This document shows positions 1-11,019 of a stretch of DNA of 64,000 bases, in pieces. The DNA is from Delphinapterus leucas (taxonomy: Eukaryota; Chordata; Mammalia; Artiodactyla; Monodontidae). The notes under the pieces were generated by a model, which saw nothing but the letters and a program-made list of their open reading frames with translations, was not told the DNA's origin and did not search any database. A program made the position numbers and the translations under genes. Positions within the stretch are counted from its first letter, which is position 1; every line of letters starts with the position of its first letter. Where the stretch lies: assembly GCF_002288925.2 (NCBI RefSeq), contig NW_022098001.1:14576743-14640742 (forward strand), read 5' to 3'.

Positions 1-354
1 GCACCCCTGTTGCTGTGCTCTCCTCCATGGCTCTGAAGCTTCCCCTCCATGCACCCCTCTGTCTCCACCAGTGAAGGGGCTTCCTAGTGTGTGGAAACCT
101 TTCCTCCTTCACAGCTCCCTCCCACTGGTGCGGGTCCCGTCCCTATTCTTTTGTCTCTGTTTTTCCTTTTTTCTTTTGCCCTACCCAGGTACGTGTGGAC
201 TTTCTTGCCTTTTGGGAAGTCTGAGGTCTTCTGCCAGCGTTCAGTAGGTGTTCTGTAGGAGTTGTTCCACATGTAGATGTATTTCTGATGTATTTGTGGG
301 GAGGCAGGTGATCTCCACGTCTTACTTCTCTGCCATCTTGAAGGCGCCCCCTGT
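1..354 (-). mobile_element. L1 5' end (5'UTR), body off the left edge
   Basis: Read on the minus strand, it begins near 354 with GGCGCCTTCAAGATGGCAG, the start typical of cetartiodactyl L1 5'UTRs, with a YY1-type CAAGATGGC box at 332-340. The element continues past position 1, so the copy could be long or full-length. The minus-strand reading frames here are L1 5'UTR, not genes. Confidence 0.75.
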
Positions 355-655
355 CGTGTGCTTTTGGCTTTGCTTGATTTCCTCTGGGCTCTGATTGCCT
401 CTCCAGTATTTCCCTCTGAAGCCCTCCTGCCCCCTCTAGTCCTGCTTTCCGGTGGCAATCTAGTCCCGTGCCTGTTTTCTGACACACTGTCCTGGAGATG
501 GGACAGTAAACAGCAAACTTTGCTTTTCAACTGTCCTGGGTCAATTATTAATTATTGTGACAAATCTTTTTATTTTTTTATTGTGACAAATCTTAACGAA
601 CAAGTATAATTGTTTGTTGGTAGTGTGCTTGCTAAGAATACATGTGACATATAAA
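355..655. other. Unassigned sequence
   Basis: No gene or clear repeat was recognised. It lies between the L1 5' end and an older L1, and contains a short direct repeat of 'TTATTGTGACAAATCTT'-type sequence near 553-593. Confidence 0.4.
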
Positions 656-1640
656 ATGTGGGTGGTTCTCACACTCAGTGCGATAACTATGATAAAACAA
701 AACAAAACAAGGGGCTTCTCTGGTGGCGCAGTGGTTGAGAGTCTGCCTGCCGATGCAGGGGACACAGGTTCGTGCCCTGGTCCGGGAGAATCCCACATGC
801 CGCGGAGCGGGTGGGCCCGTGAGCCGTGACTGCTGGGCCTGCGCGTCCGGAGCCTGTGCTCTGCAACGGGAGGGGCCACAACGGTGAGAGGCCCGCGTAA
901 CGCAAAAAAACAAAATAAAACAAAACAAAACAAAAACAGAAAATAACAAGTGTTGACAAAGGTATAGAGAAATTGGAACCCTTCCTTGTGTACTGCTTGT
1001 GGGGATGTGAAATGGTGCAGCCTCTGAGGAAAACAGCTTAGCTGTTTTCCTGAAAAAGTTAAACACAGAATTACCTTATGACCCAGTAATTCGACTCCTA
1101 GAATTATTGTTATTGTATACTCCAAAGAATTAAAAGCAGGGACTTGAGCAGATATTTGTACACCAATGTTCATAGTAACATTATTCACAATGGCCAAAAG
1201 GTGGAAACAACTAAAATGTCCCTCGACTGATGAACAGATAAACAAAATGTGGTATATACACACAATGTAATATTATTCAGTCATAAAAAGGAATGAAATT
1301 CTGACACATGCTACAACATAGATAAACCTTGAAAACATTTGCTAAAGTGAAACAAGCTAGACACGAAAGGAAAAATATTGTATGATTCTACTTACTTGAG
1401 GTACCTAAAGTAGTTAAATTCATGGAGACAGAAAGTAAAAAAGAGGCTGCCAGGGGCTGGGGGTAAGGAGATATGAAGAGTTAGTGTTTAATGGGTAGAG
1501 AGTTTCAGTTTGGGAGGATGAAAAGTTCTGGAAATGGATAGTGGTTTTGACTACACAACACTGCTAATGTACTTATCTGATGCCACTGAATTGTATACTT
1601 AAAAATGATTACAGTGGTAAATTTTATGTTATGTAAAAGA
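656..1640 (+). mobile_element. Older L1 3' end (ORF2 terminus and 3'UTR), split by a SINE
   Basis: It carries typical L1M-type text: 'CAATGGCCAAAAGGTGGAAAC', then a 3'UTR with 'CCAGGGGCTGGGGGTAAGG' and a terminal 'TAAATTTTATGTTATGTA'. It is degenerate with multiple stops. A CHR SINE interrupts it at 711-940. Confidence 0.85.
711..940 (+). mobile_element. CHR SINE, compact young class
   Basis: It has a tRNA-like head GGGGCTTCTCTGGTGGCGCA, box-B-like GGTTCGTGCC, and the CGGGAGGGGCCACAACGG 3' part. The tail is AAAACA-rich and matches the AAAACA run just upstream, consistent with a target duplication. Confidence 0.9.
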
Positions 1641-1678
1641 CTAGTACTTTTTCCCAATGAACCATCTTTGGGCTTTCT

Positions 1679-1884
1679 TTTTTTTTTTTTTTTGCGATAC
1701 ACGGGCCTCTCACTGTTGTGACCTTTCCCGTTGCGGAGCACAGGCTCCGGACGCGCAGGCTCAGCGGCCATGGCTCACGGGCCCAGCCGCTCCGCGGCAT
1801 GTGGGATCTTCCCAGACCAGGGCACGAACCCGTGTCCTCTGCATCGGCAGGCGGACTCTCAACCACTGCGCCACCAGGGAAGCC
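1679..1884 (-). mobile_element. CHR SINE, compact young class
   Basis: A complete antisense copy with a poly(T) lead. A perfect 17-bp duplication CCATCTTTGGGCTTTCT flanks it at 1,662-1,678 and 1,885-1,901. Confidence 0.95.
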
Positions 1885-1901
1885 CCATCTTTGGGCTTTC
1901 T

Positions 1902-2424
1902 GACCCAGCTCTGGATCTGCTCTGACTTGAAGGACCTAGAGGAGATTGAATCTGTCTTCTCCAACCTCTGCCTGGAGTCAAATTACCATCATTAAGTGGA
2001 GTACTTCCTAGAAAGCACTAATTAATAAGAATCAGAACTTTGGAAAAAGCCCAGAGCTGTGCATGATAACTGGCCTTGATATGGGACCTCTCTAGAGTTA
2101 TATTGGAGAACATTAAATTGAAAAAAACCCAAAAAACAAAACCTCTTTCATTACCAAAATAACACCTACTTATTATAGAAAAATTTAAAAATAATGGTAA
2201 CCAGAAAAAAAAATCACCTATAATCCCGTCTTCCAAAGAGAGAAAACTGTAACATGTAGTATAATATATTTTTTCAGTTACTTGTATTTCATCTGTATTA
2301 TACATATAAAACTGTTTTACAATCTCCTTTTTTAAAAAATTTGACAATTAAAATATCTTTTGATGGGAAACATTTAGATAAAATATTTAATGGTTATTTA
2401 ACTAAATTGGTTTTATTAAGTTTT
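1902..2424. other. Unassigned AT-rich intergenic sequence
   Basis: No gene signal. The 2,110-2,400 part is low-complexity and may be decayed LINE sequence, but I cannot name it. Confidence 0.4.
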
Positions 2425-2545
2425 TTGTTTAACTTTAAAATAAACTTTTATTTTGGAATAATTTTAGATTTACAGAAAAGTTGCAAAGTACAGAGAGTTC
2501 CTGTATACCCTTCATCCATCTTCCATCTTCCATAACCTTGACACA
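2425..2545 (-). mobile_element. Old L1 (L1M/ME-like) 3'UTR fragment
   Basis: Antisense text of the type TTATTTTGGAATAATTTTAG...ACAGAAAAGTTGCAAAGTAC...GAGTTCCTGTATACCCTTC, a hallmark of old L1 3' ends. Two SINEs are inserted at its right side. Confidence 0.6.
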
Positions 2546-2550
2546 TTTTT

Positions 2551-2901
2551 AAACATAAATTTATTTATTTATTTATTTTTGGCTGCGTTCGGTCTTCATT
2601 ACCATGTGCGGCCTTTCTCTAGTTGCGGTGAGCATGGACTACTCTTCCTTGCCGTGTGAGGGCTTCTCATTGCGGTGTCTTCTCTTGTTGCAGAGCACGG
2701 GCTCTAGGTGCATGGGCTTCAGTAGTCGTGGCACGCGGGCTCAGTAGTTGTTGGCTGGAGGACTCTAGAGGGCAGGTTCAGTAGTTGCGGCGCACGGGCT
2801 TCGTTGCTCGGAAGCATGAGGGATCTTCCCAGATCAGGGCTCAAACATGTGTCCCCTGCATTTGCAGGCAGATTCTTAACCACTGCGCCACGGGAGGTCC
2901 C
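2551..2901 (-). mobile_element. CHR SINE, long class, inserted in the tail of another SINE
   Basis: An antisense long CHR copy. The flanks GACACATTTTTAA and GACACGTTTTAAG look like its diverged duplication, placing it inside the T-rich tail of the SINE at 2,913-3,129. Confidence 0.9.
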
Positions 2902-2912
2902 GACACGTTTTA

Positions 2913-3129
2913 AGAAATATTTATTTATTTATTTATATATTTATTTGGCTGCGCCGGGTCTTAGTTGCTGCATGCAGGATCTTTGTTGCTGCGTGCGGGA
3001 TCTTTAGTGGCAGCATGTGGGATCTTTTAGTTTCGGCATGCAGGATCTAGTTCCCAGACCAGGGACTGAACCCAGGCCCCCTGCACTGGGAGCATGGAGT
3101 CTTAATCCCTGGACCACCAGGGAAGTCCC
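2913..3129 (-). mobile_element. CHR-related SINE, older class
   Basis: An antisense SINE with GGGAAGTCCC at its 5' end. The outer flanks CCTTGACACATTT (about 2,536) and CCTTGACATATTT (about 3,131) form its duplication, now separated by the nested younger SINE. Confidence 0.85.
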
Positions 3130-4299
3130 ACCTTGACATATTTGTCAGAAATAATGAATTCATCACCATTCATTCACATGGTGAATCCATGTCACCTTTT
3201 CTCAGGTCTGACCATGAATCAAACTCATCTCTACAACTTTATAAAAATTTAGATATCTGAGCCCAATTGCCTCATCTGCTGAACCTAAATTTAAGAAGGC
3301 AGTGCCAAACATTTTTTGTTTGTTTGAGTCCATGAGTGATTGGAGCGTTAGGAGAGAATCTAGAAGACATGGTTAAAATAATTCAATAATTCACTAAATT
3401 GAATTTACTCTATCAGTTTTTTGATAAATTTGAACACATTCCTTTTAGTAAATTCATCAATAGAGATATAAATAGAGGCAATTTTTCATGAAATCTATTA
3501 GATGATCATTATAAAATGACCTGTCACATCTGCATCTCTACTTCTACCTGCTTGAATAAGTCCTGCTGCCTGTCAGTGATCAAATGACTGCAATATTGTC
3601 TAGAACTTCTTTACATGAAATTATGCTCCCAGTTCCTCTTCTGTGAAGTGGCAGGGAGCCCTCAGAATACATTGCACTTGTCATTTTATAGCTTAGTGTT
3701 GCTTTTAGCATGGCTAAAACACTGTTACCCTTTCAGTATCCAGGGCCCCTCCCTTTTTTTTTCAGCCACTTTTGAGAGCTCAGTCTGAAGTGTAAAAGAT
3801 GCACATATCTGTGTGAAAAGCTGAGTTCGCTTTGATTCTCTGCTACATGATCTACTGGGGCATGTCTGCACGCAGTAGTGGTCAGAATTTTTATCCTCAT
3901 GACCTCACTTTTGCTTACAAAGCTCACTTTGTCATATGGGCCACTTAACCATTTTGGTGGAGCAGTAAACAAATAGGAAAGGCTCCCAGGAATTATATTA
4001 TATGAGGAAAACAGGACTGAGCTGCTTTATGCAAGTTACTTCCCTAATTTATGTACATGTTTGGGTTGGAACAAGTCAAAGGCAAAGATTACGGCTAAAG
4101 AAAAGTACTGCAGAAGCTCTGGAGATAAAAGAGCTTCAAAGGTTTTTTCTCCCCCTGGTGGCCATATGGAGTCAGTACAGCAACTTGCAGAATTAAACTC
4201 TGCCTTCCCTCCCTGGCCTTTGTTAAAGTTCCTTAAAATAGACATTCCTACCAAAGAGTTCTTCATGACAAGAGACAATAGAGATTTTTAAAGCTTCTG
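3130..4299. other. Mostly unique intergenic sequence
   Basis: No coding signal; the short frames at 3,733-4,291 overlap on both strands and have no recognisable protein. The first 100-200 bp may be the rest of the old L1 3' end. A weak CTCF-like CCCCCTGGTGGCC lies at 4,151-4,163. Confidence 0.45.
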
Positions 4300-4332
4300 T
4301 TTTTGAGTTCAAGAATTCTGTCCTAAAATGGG

Positions 4333-4725
4333 AATAATGTCAGCTACAAGGATATATTGTACAACACAGGGAATATAGCCAATATTTTATAATAACTATA
4401 AACAGAGTATAACTTTTTTTTTTTTTTTTTTTTGTGGTACGCGGGCCTCTTACTTTTGTGGCCTCTCCCGTTGCGGAGTACAGGCTCCAGACGCGCAGGC
4501 TCAGCGGCCATGGCTCACAGGCCCAGCCGCTCCGCAGCACGTGGGATCTTCCCAGACTGGGGCACGAACCCGTGTCCCCTGCATCGGCAGGCGGACTCTC
4601 AACCACTGCGCCACCAGGGAAGCCCTAGAGTATAACTTTTAAAAATTGTGAATCACTATATTGCACACCTGTAACTTATGTAATACTGTACATCAACTAT
4701 ACTTCAATTTAAAAAAGTTTAAAAA
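4333..4725 (+). mobile_element. L1 3' end, split by a SINE
   Basis: The text ACAACACAGGGAATATAGCC...CATCAACTATACTTCAAT is the usual 3' terminus of cetartiodactyl L1. A CHR SINE interrupts it. Confidence 0.85.
4413..4625 (-). mobile_element. CHR SINE, compact young class
   Basis: An antisense complete copy inside an L1 3'UTR. The duplication AGAGTATAACTTT is present on both sides (about 4,404 and 4,627). Confidence 0.94.
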
Positions 4726-5500
4726 GTGGGAATAATATCAATACCTTAATTTGAAAACAGAAAGGACAATAATAAAAAACAAATTAGAGGTTCCAATGAA
4801 TAAAACGTAGTTAACAGTAGGGGCATTTAGGAACAATGACAGTATTAATCAAACATGAAATATGAAGCAAGACGGAAACAGCAGTTCTGGAAGAAAAAAA
4901 CTACTACGACATTTTCAAATATTCAACAGATAGGTAAAACTGTACCTTTTTAATTCAGTTAAAGTGTATCTGTTTAACAGCGTCAATGTGTGTAACAGAT
5001 TCGTGGGCAGAGAACATACTAGTTGCTCTTTTAAAATAAAAGCAATACCTACTTGTCTAGAATGTTATATCCCTCTGAACTAATGCACAAGTCCAATTTC
5101 TCCCTCCTACACAGAAAAACAGACTGTTGAAAGACTCTGGCCAAACTCAAGTGCTGCAGCACGGCAATCTGGACAGGTGAAGAATGAGAGCAAAGGTTAT
5201 TTTCTAACAGCTTTCTTTGCTAGATGGCTCTAGTCAAAGGGTGTGGCTTGGGCTGTGGCCAGGTGGGGACGGAAGTTGGCCATAGGTGAATACAGTCTCA
5301 CCATGGTAAGTCCTCTATGGGGAAATAAGTCAGCTTTATTCAGAGAATCTGTACCTCAAGGAAGCAATCTGGGGCTGCCACAGCATTCTCTCTCAGCACT
5401 GTCAGTGTTGGTTCCATGAAAGCATTTAGTCCGGCCTCAGAGCTTTCCCACACAGAGGTGCCTCACTGGTAACATCTTTCTCCACTCTTCACAGCACTGG
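4726..5500. other. Unique intergenic sequence
   Basis: No repeat family or gene recognised. No sustained reading frame. Confidence 0.45.
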
Positions 5501-5504
5501 TTCC

Positions 5505-5770
5505 CAATCCTTCAAGCCTCAGCTTGTTACCTTCTTACACATGGCTTCCCTGACCATCACACCTGCTCTCTATCAGGACCCTGTTTGTTCCCTTGCTAGC
5601 ACTCTTCTTACTTTTTTATTGTATTCCTTGGTTTGCTTACTTGCTTAGTGCCTCTCTTCCCCCATAGACTTTGACCTCCACTAGGGCAGGGTCTACATCC
5701 ATTTCCATCAACATTTGTCTAGCACAACACATAACTCATAGTAAAATCTTTATACATATATGTTGAATGA
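5505..5770 (+). mobile_element. L2 LINE 3' end
   Basis: It has the order typical of L2: CTTCCCTGACCA, then 'GACTTTGACCTCCACTAGGGCAGG'-type text, then 'AGCACAACACATAACTCATAGTA' and a 'TGTTGAATGA' end. It is old and diverged. Confidence 0.75.
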
Positions 5771-5910
5771 TTGGACAAATTTAACATTGGCTAAAGATAG
5801 GAATATAGGTTTTTATCTCCTGTGCTGACTCAGACCTATTGCTATGAAGTGCTTGTGTTAGGAATCTGAGACCAAGTCTGTACTCAGTAAGAATTGAAAG
5901 ATTGATCATT

Positions 5911-6355
5911 AATGGTGGGCTGAATAATGGCTCCTCAAAAATATCTACAGCTGAATCCCCAGGACCTGTGAATATGTTACCTGACATGGCAAAATGAGGT
6001 TTGCAGATGTGATTAAGGATTTAGAGATGGAAAGATTATTCTGGATTATCTAGGTGGGCTCCATGTCATCACAGGGAGGAGAAAGATATATGCCAATAGA
6101 AGCAGAGGTCAGAAAAAGAGAGAGTAGAAGATGCTATGCTGCTGGCTTTGAAGATGGATGGAGGTAATTCCTACAGCCAAGGAAAGGAACAGGCAATCAA
6201 ACAGATTTTCCCTTAGAGTTTCCAGAAGGAATGCAGCCCTGATGACCAATGTCAGACTTGTTACTTCTACAGCTATAAGGTAATAAATTTGGGATGCTTT
6301 AAAGCACTGAGTTTGTGGCAGTTTTTTATACCAGATACAGGAAATTAATACACTC
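5911..6355 (+). mobile_element. MaLR (MLT1-like) solitary LTR
   Basis: A non-coding LTR remnant with TGTGAATATGTTACCTGACA, GCAGATGTGATTAAGGAT, a GGAATGCAGCCCTG segment and an end like 'GAAATTAATACAC'. Subfamily assignment is from memory only. Confidence 0.7.
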
Positions 6356-6466
6356 AGCATTGTCACAATATTTTCACAATATTCCTGAATAATTTACAAT
6401 AAGCTTTCATGAGCAGGTACAAGGTGACTCCAACATACCACTGCAGCTAAGAATGACCAGTAACTT

Positions 6467-6521
6467 GGGACTTCTCTGGTGGTCCAGTGGTTAATAATCC
6501 ACCTGCCAATACAGGGGACAA
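6467..6521 (+). mobile_element. CHR SINE 5' fragment
   Basis: Only the tRNA-like head (GGGACTTCTCTGGTGGTCCA through CAATACAGGGGACA) is present; it then passes into unrelated sequence, so the copy is 3'-deleted. Confidence 0.75.
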
Positions 6522-6729
6522 TGGCAGGGCCCCCTTTAGGTTTCCATATTGGGCAGTGCAGCCTTGCCTCTTGTTGGTCTTCAGATTGCTTCCAAATAGG
6601 AAGGATATTTAGAAGCTGGACAACCAAAACAAACAAATGTCCACTACAGAATTTGTCCATTTCTCCTTTGAAATGGTGGTCATATTATATTATATTTATT
6701 AAATATATTTGTATTTATTATATGTGTGT

Positions 6730-6855
6730 CTATTTCTCCACTAAACCATCAATTCCTTGTGGACAGTGACCTTATCTTTTCACCTCTATATTCATAGCTC
6801 CTAGCACATTGGTTGGCACAAGATCTATATAAAAGAATATTTATTCAATTTCATA
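6730..6855 (+). mobile_element. L2 3' end fragment
   Basis: CTTGTGGACAGTGACCTTAT, CATAGCTCCTAGCACATTGG and GAATATTTATTCAATT match the L2 terminal pattern. A partial echo lies at about 7,010-7,040. Confidence 0.6.
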
Positions 6856-7550
6856 ACTGTGGAAAATGTCCATATTTTGTTCTTTGTATGTCCCTCATAT
6901 TTTCCCTAGTTATTAGTTAAAATTAATTAAATAGTATCAGACCAAAACCTCTGCCATTTGCCCATTTTGTAGGTGTCTATCCCTTGAATAAAACTTTAAT
7001 ATAACTAAAAGAAAAGAATATTTATTCAACAGATCACTTAACGGATATAAACTATACTCTTATTTGACAGTATGTTATATTACCTGCTCAGTGGAGTTTT
7101 AGATGTAGCTTTTCTTCTAAGCTAAAGTATATTTATATATTTTAAATATGCATATACTTTCAGTTTTTAAATACTTTGACTCACAACAAGTTGCAAAAAC
7201 AGTACTACTGAGAGTTCCTTTATGCATTCACCCAACTTCTCCCAATGATAATCAATGTAAGTTTTTACATCCGTGGTTGAATATTTCTTGACCCTGCTGT
7301 CTCTTTAGTCACTTCTCATGTTGCCAACTGATGTGAATGCAGGGAACTCATGCTAGTAATCCGTGTTTCCTCCACCATTTATTCCCATCTTCTAATTTCC
7401 TCCTTTTTCTTTCTCTCTGCCTCTTTCTGTTTGCTTTCTACGGTTATTCTCTTTAATGCCTCCCCTTTCATTCTTCTTGTACTCACTTTAAACTATATTT
7501 AAAATGTCTTAATTCCAAAGATACTTGGAGGCATAATAAAATATGCATTA
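6856..7550. other. AT-rich intergenic sequence with probable old L1 3'UTR piece
   Basis: Around 7,150-7,275 an antisense L1M-type motif (CAAGTTGCAAAAACAGTAC) can be seen. The rest holds nothing I recognise. Confidence 0.4.
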
Positions 7551-7590
7551 GTGTGCGTGCACGTGCGCGCGCACACACACACACACACAC
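7551..7590. repeat. 40-bp perfect alternating purine-pyrimidine tract ((TG/CG/CA)n)
   Basis: Every base from 7,551 to 7,590 alternates purine and pyrimidine: GT/GC steps on the left, CG-rich centre, (CA)9 on the right. It is a classical Z-DNA-prone microsatellite. Confidence 0.95.
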
Positions 7591-7870
7591 AAACTGGTCA
7601 TAAATTGGGGGTGAAAGGAAAGTTGGCGCTCAAGCACAGGAGTTTGTCTCATGTGTCCCTCTTCTCCCTGGAGTCCATCTACCAAGTCCACAGTCATCTC
7701 CAGTCTGGGCACTCTAAGGCCCCAAAAGTTCTTCCTCTGCTTGCCATGGATTAAATATCCTTCTTGATTACAGCCACATCTTCGGCAACTCCTGTCAGAG
7801 CAAGGTGGAGTTCACTACATGGAGCAGTGTATCAGTCTGCTTGGGCGTCACAACAAAATACCATAGTTGA

Positions 7871-8205
7871 GGGGCTTCCCTGGTGGCGCAGTGGTTAAGA
7901 ATCCGCCTGCCAATGCAGGGGACACGGGTTCGAGCCCTGGTCCGGGAAGATCCCACATGCCGCGGAGCAACTAAGCCTGTGCGCCACAACTTCTGAGCCT
8001 GCGCTCTAGAGCCTGTGAGCCACAACTACTGAAGCCCGCGTGCCTAGAGCCTGTGCTCCACAACAAGAGAAGCCACCACAATGAGAAGCCTGCGCCCCAC
8101 AACAAAGAGTAGCCCCCGCTCACTGCAACTAGAGAAAGCCCGCGTGCAGCAGCGAAGACCCAACGCAGCCAAAAATTAAATAAATGAATAAATAAATAAA
8201 TTTTT
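7871..8205 (+). mobile_element. CHR SINE, long class
   Basis: A full copy ending CCCAACGCAGCCAAAAATTA plus (AAAT)n. The duplication AAAATACCATAGTTGA is perfect on both sides (about 7,855 and 8,207). Confidence 0.95.
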
Positions 8206-8467
8206 AAAAATACCATAGTTGAGTGCCTTAAACAACAGAAATTCATTTCTCATAGAGAACTTACTCTTGAAATGAGTGCATATAGCTGATTCCATGTGTG
8301 ACAGGAGACAACTATTTAACTGGAAATTCTCCCAATTCACTCCTGTCTGGGAAGCCCAAGATTAAGGTGCCTGCCAATTCGGTCTTGGTGAGACCTCTTT
8401 TCCTGGCTTGCAGATGGCTGTCTTGATATGTCCTCACATGGTCCTTCCTCGGTTTGTGCATGCAGAG

Positions 8468-8510
8468 GCGGGGGGTGGGGGGAGAGAGAGAGAGAGAAAG
8501 AGAGAGAGAA
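8468..8510 (+). repeat. G-run plus (GA)n polypurine tract
   Basis: GCGGGGGGTGGGGGG is followed by (GA)n with only minor breaks; it is purine-only apart from single bases. It could form a triplex or quadruplex. Confidence 0.8.
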
Positions 8511-8520
8511 TGTATCTTCC

Positions 8521-8649
8521 TCTTTTTTTTTCTTTTTTTCTGGCCATGCCACATGGCTTGCGGGATCTCAGTTTCCCAACCTGGGATTGAACCCAGGCTC
8601 AGGCAGTGAAATCGCCAAGTCTTAACCACTGGACCGTCAGGGAATTCCT
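8521..8649 (-). mobile_element. CHR SINE, short class
   Basis: An antisense short copy ending GTCAGGGAATTCC. The flanks TGTATCTTCCTCTT and TGTGTCTTCCTCTT form the duplication (one mismatch). Confidence 0.92.
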
Positions 8650-8957
8650 TGTGTCTTCCTCTTCTAATAAGGCCACCAATCCTATTAAATTAGGACACCC
8701 ACCCTTATGACCTCATTTAATCTTAATTAGCTCCTAAAAGCCCTAGCTCCAAATACAGTTACATCGGGAATTAGGGCTTCAACATACAAATTTGTCAGAG
8801 GGACACATAGTTCAGCCCATAGCAGGCAGAGTATGAGCTGGATAGCTGTGTGCTGTGCACTCCAGAGATTTTGTAGATCACATTCTCTAGCTGTATTTAC
8901 TCTTTATTTCCCAACTGTTGTTCTTAAATCTTTGGTAAAGACTTTGTAGTGAATAGC

Positions 8958-10330
8958 AAACAAGATAAGGATGTCCACTCTCACTGCTGTTATTCAACAT
9001 AGTTTTGGAACTCCTAGCCTCGGCAATCAGAGAAGAAAAAGAAGTAAAAGGAATACAAATTGGAAAAGAAGAAGTAAAACTGTCACTGTTTGCAGATGAC
9101 AAGATACTATACATAAAGAATCCTAAAGATGCTACCAGAAACCTACTAGAGCTAATCAATGAATTTGGTAAAGTTGCAGAATACAAAATTAATGCACAGA
9201 AATCTCTTGCATTCCTATACACTAATGATGAAAAATCTGAAAGAGAAATTAAGGAAACATTCCCCTTTACCATTGCAACAAAAAGAATAAAATACCTAGG
9301 AATAAACCTACCTAGGGAGACAAAAGACCTGTATGCAGAAAACTATAAGACACTGATGAAAGAAATTAAAGATGATACCAACAGATGGAGAGATATACCA
9401 TGTTCTTGGATTGGAAGAATCAATATTGTGAAAATGACTATGCTACCCAAAGCAATCTACAGATTCAATGCAATCCCTATCAAATTACCAATGGCATTCT
9501 TTACAGAACTAGAACAAAAAATCTTAAAATTTGTATGGAGACACAAAAAGACCCTGAATAGCCAAAGCAGTCTTGAGGGAAAAAAACACAGCTGCAACAT
9601 CATTAACCATTAGAGAAATGCAAATCAAAACTACAATGAGATAACATCTCACACCAGTCAGAATGGCCATCATCAAAAAATCTAGAAACAATAAATGCTG
9701 GAGAGGGTGTGGAGAAAAGGGAACACTCTTGCACTGTTGGTGGGAATGTAAACTGATACAGCCACTATGGAGAACAGTATGGAGGTTCCTTAAAAAACTA
9801 CAAATAGAACTACCATATGACCCAGCAATCCCACTACTGGGCATATACCCTGAGAAAACCACAATTCAAAAAGACACATGCACCCCAATGTTCATTGCAG
9901 CACTATTTACAATAGCCAGGTCATGGAAGCAACCTAAATGCCCATCGACAGATGAATGGATAAAGAAGATGTGGTACATATATACAGTGGAATATTACTC
10001 ATCCATAAAAAGGACCAAACTTGGGTCATTTGTTGAGATGTGGATGGATCTAGAGACTGTCATACAGAGTGAAGTAAGTCAGAAAGAGAAAAACAAATAT
10101 TGTGTATTAACACATATATGTGGAACGTAGAAAAATGGTACAGATGAACCTGTTTGCAGGGCAGAAATTGAGACACAGATGTAGAGAACAAACGTGTGGA
10201 CACCAAGCAGGGAAAGCCGCGGGGTGGTGGTGGTGGTGGTGTGATGAATTGGGCAATTGGGATTGACATGTATACACTGATGTGTATAAAATTGATGACT
10301 AATAAGAACCTGCTGTATAAAAAAAAAATA
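8958..10330 (+). mobile_element. L1 3' portion with internal deletion, RT-domain remnant
   Basis: Cetartiodactyl L1 ORF2 begins inside the reverse transcriptase: the frame 9,005-9,613 retains the catalytic-motif context [11 protein letters not shown]. Near 9,597 the text jumps from '...AACACAGCTGC' to 'AACATCATTAACCATTAGAG', which in an intact L1 lies several hundred bases downstream, so a segment is deleted. The ORF2 C-terminal part (9,663-10,130), 3'UTR and poly(A) at 10,319-10,330 follow. A (GGT)n expansion lies at about 10,216-10,241. It is not an active gene: 5'-truncated and internally deleted. Confidence 0.92.
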
Positions 10331-11019
10331 GAAAAAACCTGTTTATTAGGTTTATAGATGTGTGCAATTTAAAATAAAACAAACACTACTGTTACCTTGG
10401 GGAAAAAAAAGCTGGTAGGTACTTTATTACTATTATTACATTATTATTTAATTAATTAATTAATTTTTTTTTAACTGACAGAGACACACATATAAAGTTC
10501 AGTAGAAGAAATTTTTCATTGTCTCTATTTCTCTTCTGGTCATTGCTATCATTCATTTAATTTCTTTCTTTGCTTTTTTTCCTTTTTTACTTACAGTAAA
10601 TGCCGCAGTAAATCAGCAGTTGAATTCCATTACCATTGTTATGTTGGAAGAGGAAGAAGGGGGGAAAAAGTCAAAAACTTTCTTAGTAGAAAAACACACA
10701 CATACACACACACACACACATGCCCCCCCCAAAAAAACCAAAATCTGAACAGAAGGAAAAAAATGAAGAGCTGGGAAGTAAACACTAAGATTCTTCAAGC
10801 CCAACAGAGCTCACAGGAAAGCAGAAGAGCTGGTAGGGAGCAGAAGAAAGGCAGCAGATAGGTCCAGAAGCTAAGGCCAATCCTGTTCCTAAGGGGGGTG
10901 GGGGAGGGGAGACGAAGGCTGGACAAATGGTTTCCCAGTCCCAAGGCAATGAAACATCTTCTCTCCTGCTCCACGGAGAAAGCAGCACAGAGAAAAACTT
11001 CATTTTTAAGAAACTTGAG
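10331..11019. other. Unassigned intergenic sequence with simple repeats
   Basis: It contains AT-rich (TTAA/ATTT)n near 10,430-10,475 and a (CA)n tract at about 10,689-10,720 followed by C8. No gene signal. Confidence 0.45.

Larger units (their letters stand above)
7828..8824 (-). mobile_element. MaLR (MLT1-like) LTR carrying two SINEs
   Basis: The antisense LTR starts TGTATCAGTCTGCTTGGGC and ends near ACATAGTTCAGCCCATAGCA, with CCTTATGACCTCATTTAATC inside. It is interrupted by SINEs at 7,871-8,205 and 8,521-8,649 and by a purine tract near 8,468-8,510. It is non-coding. Confidence 0.8.

Noticed and set aside
335..352. CTCF-like CAGGGGGCGCC on the minus strand
   Set aside because: Only about 12 of 15 positions fit the core consensus and it coincides with the L1 5' end; too weak to call.
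711..940. Possible tRNA gene because of A/B-box-like motifs
   Set aside because: This and about 40 similar copies are dispersed with A-rich tails and target duplications; the cloverleaf is degenerate, so they are tRNA-derived SINEs.
9005..10130. Reverse-transcriptase-like coding frames as a gene
   Set aside because: They are pieces of a 5'-truncated, internally deleted L1.
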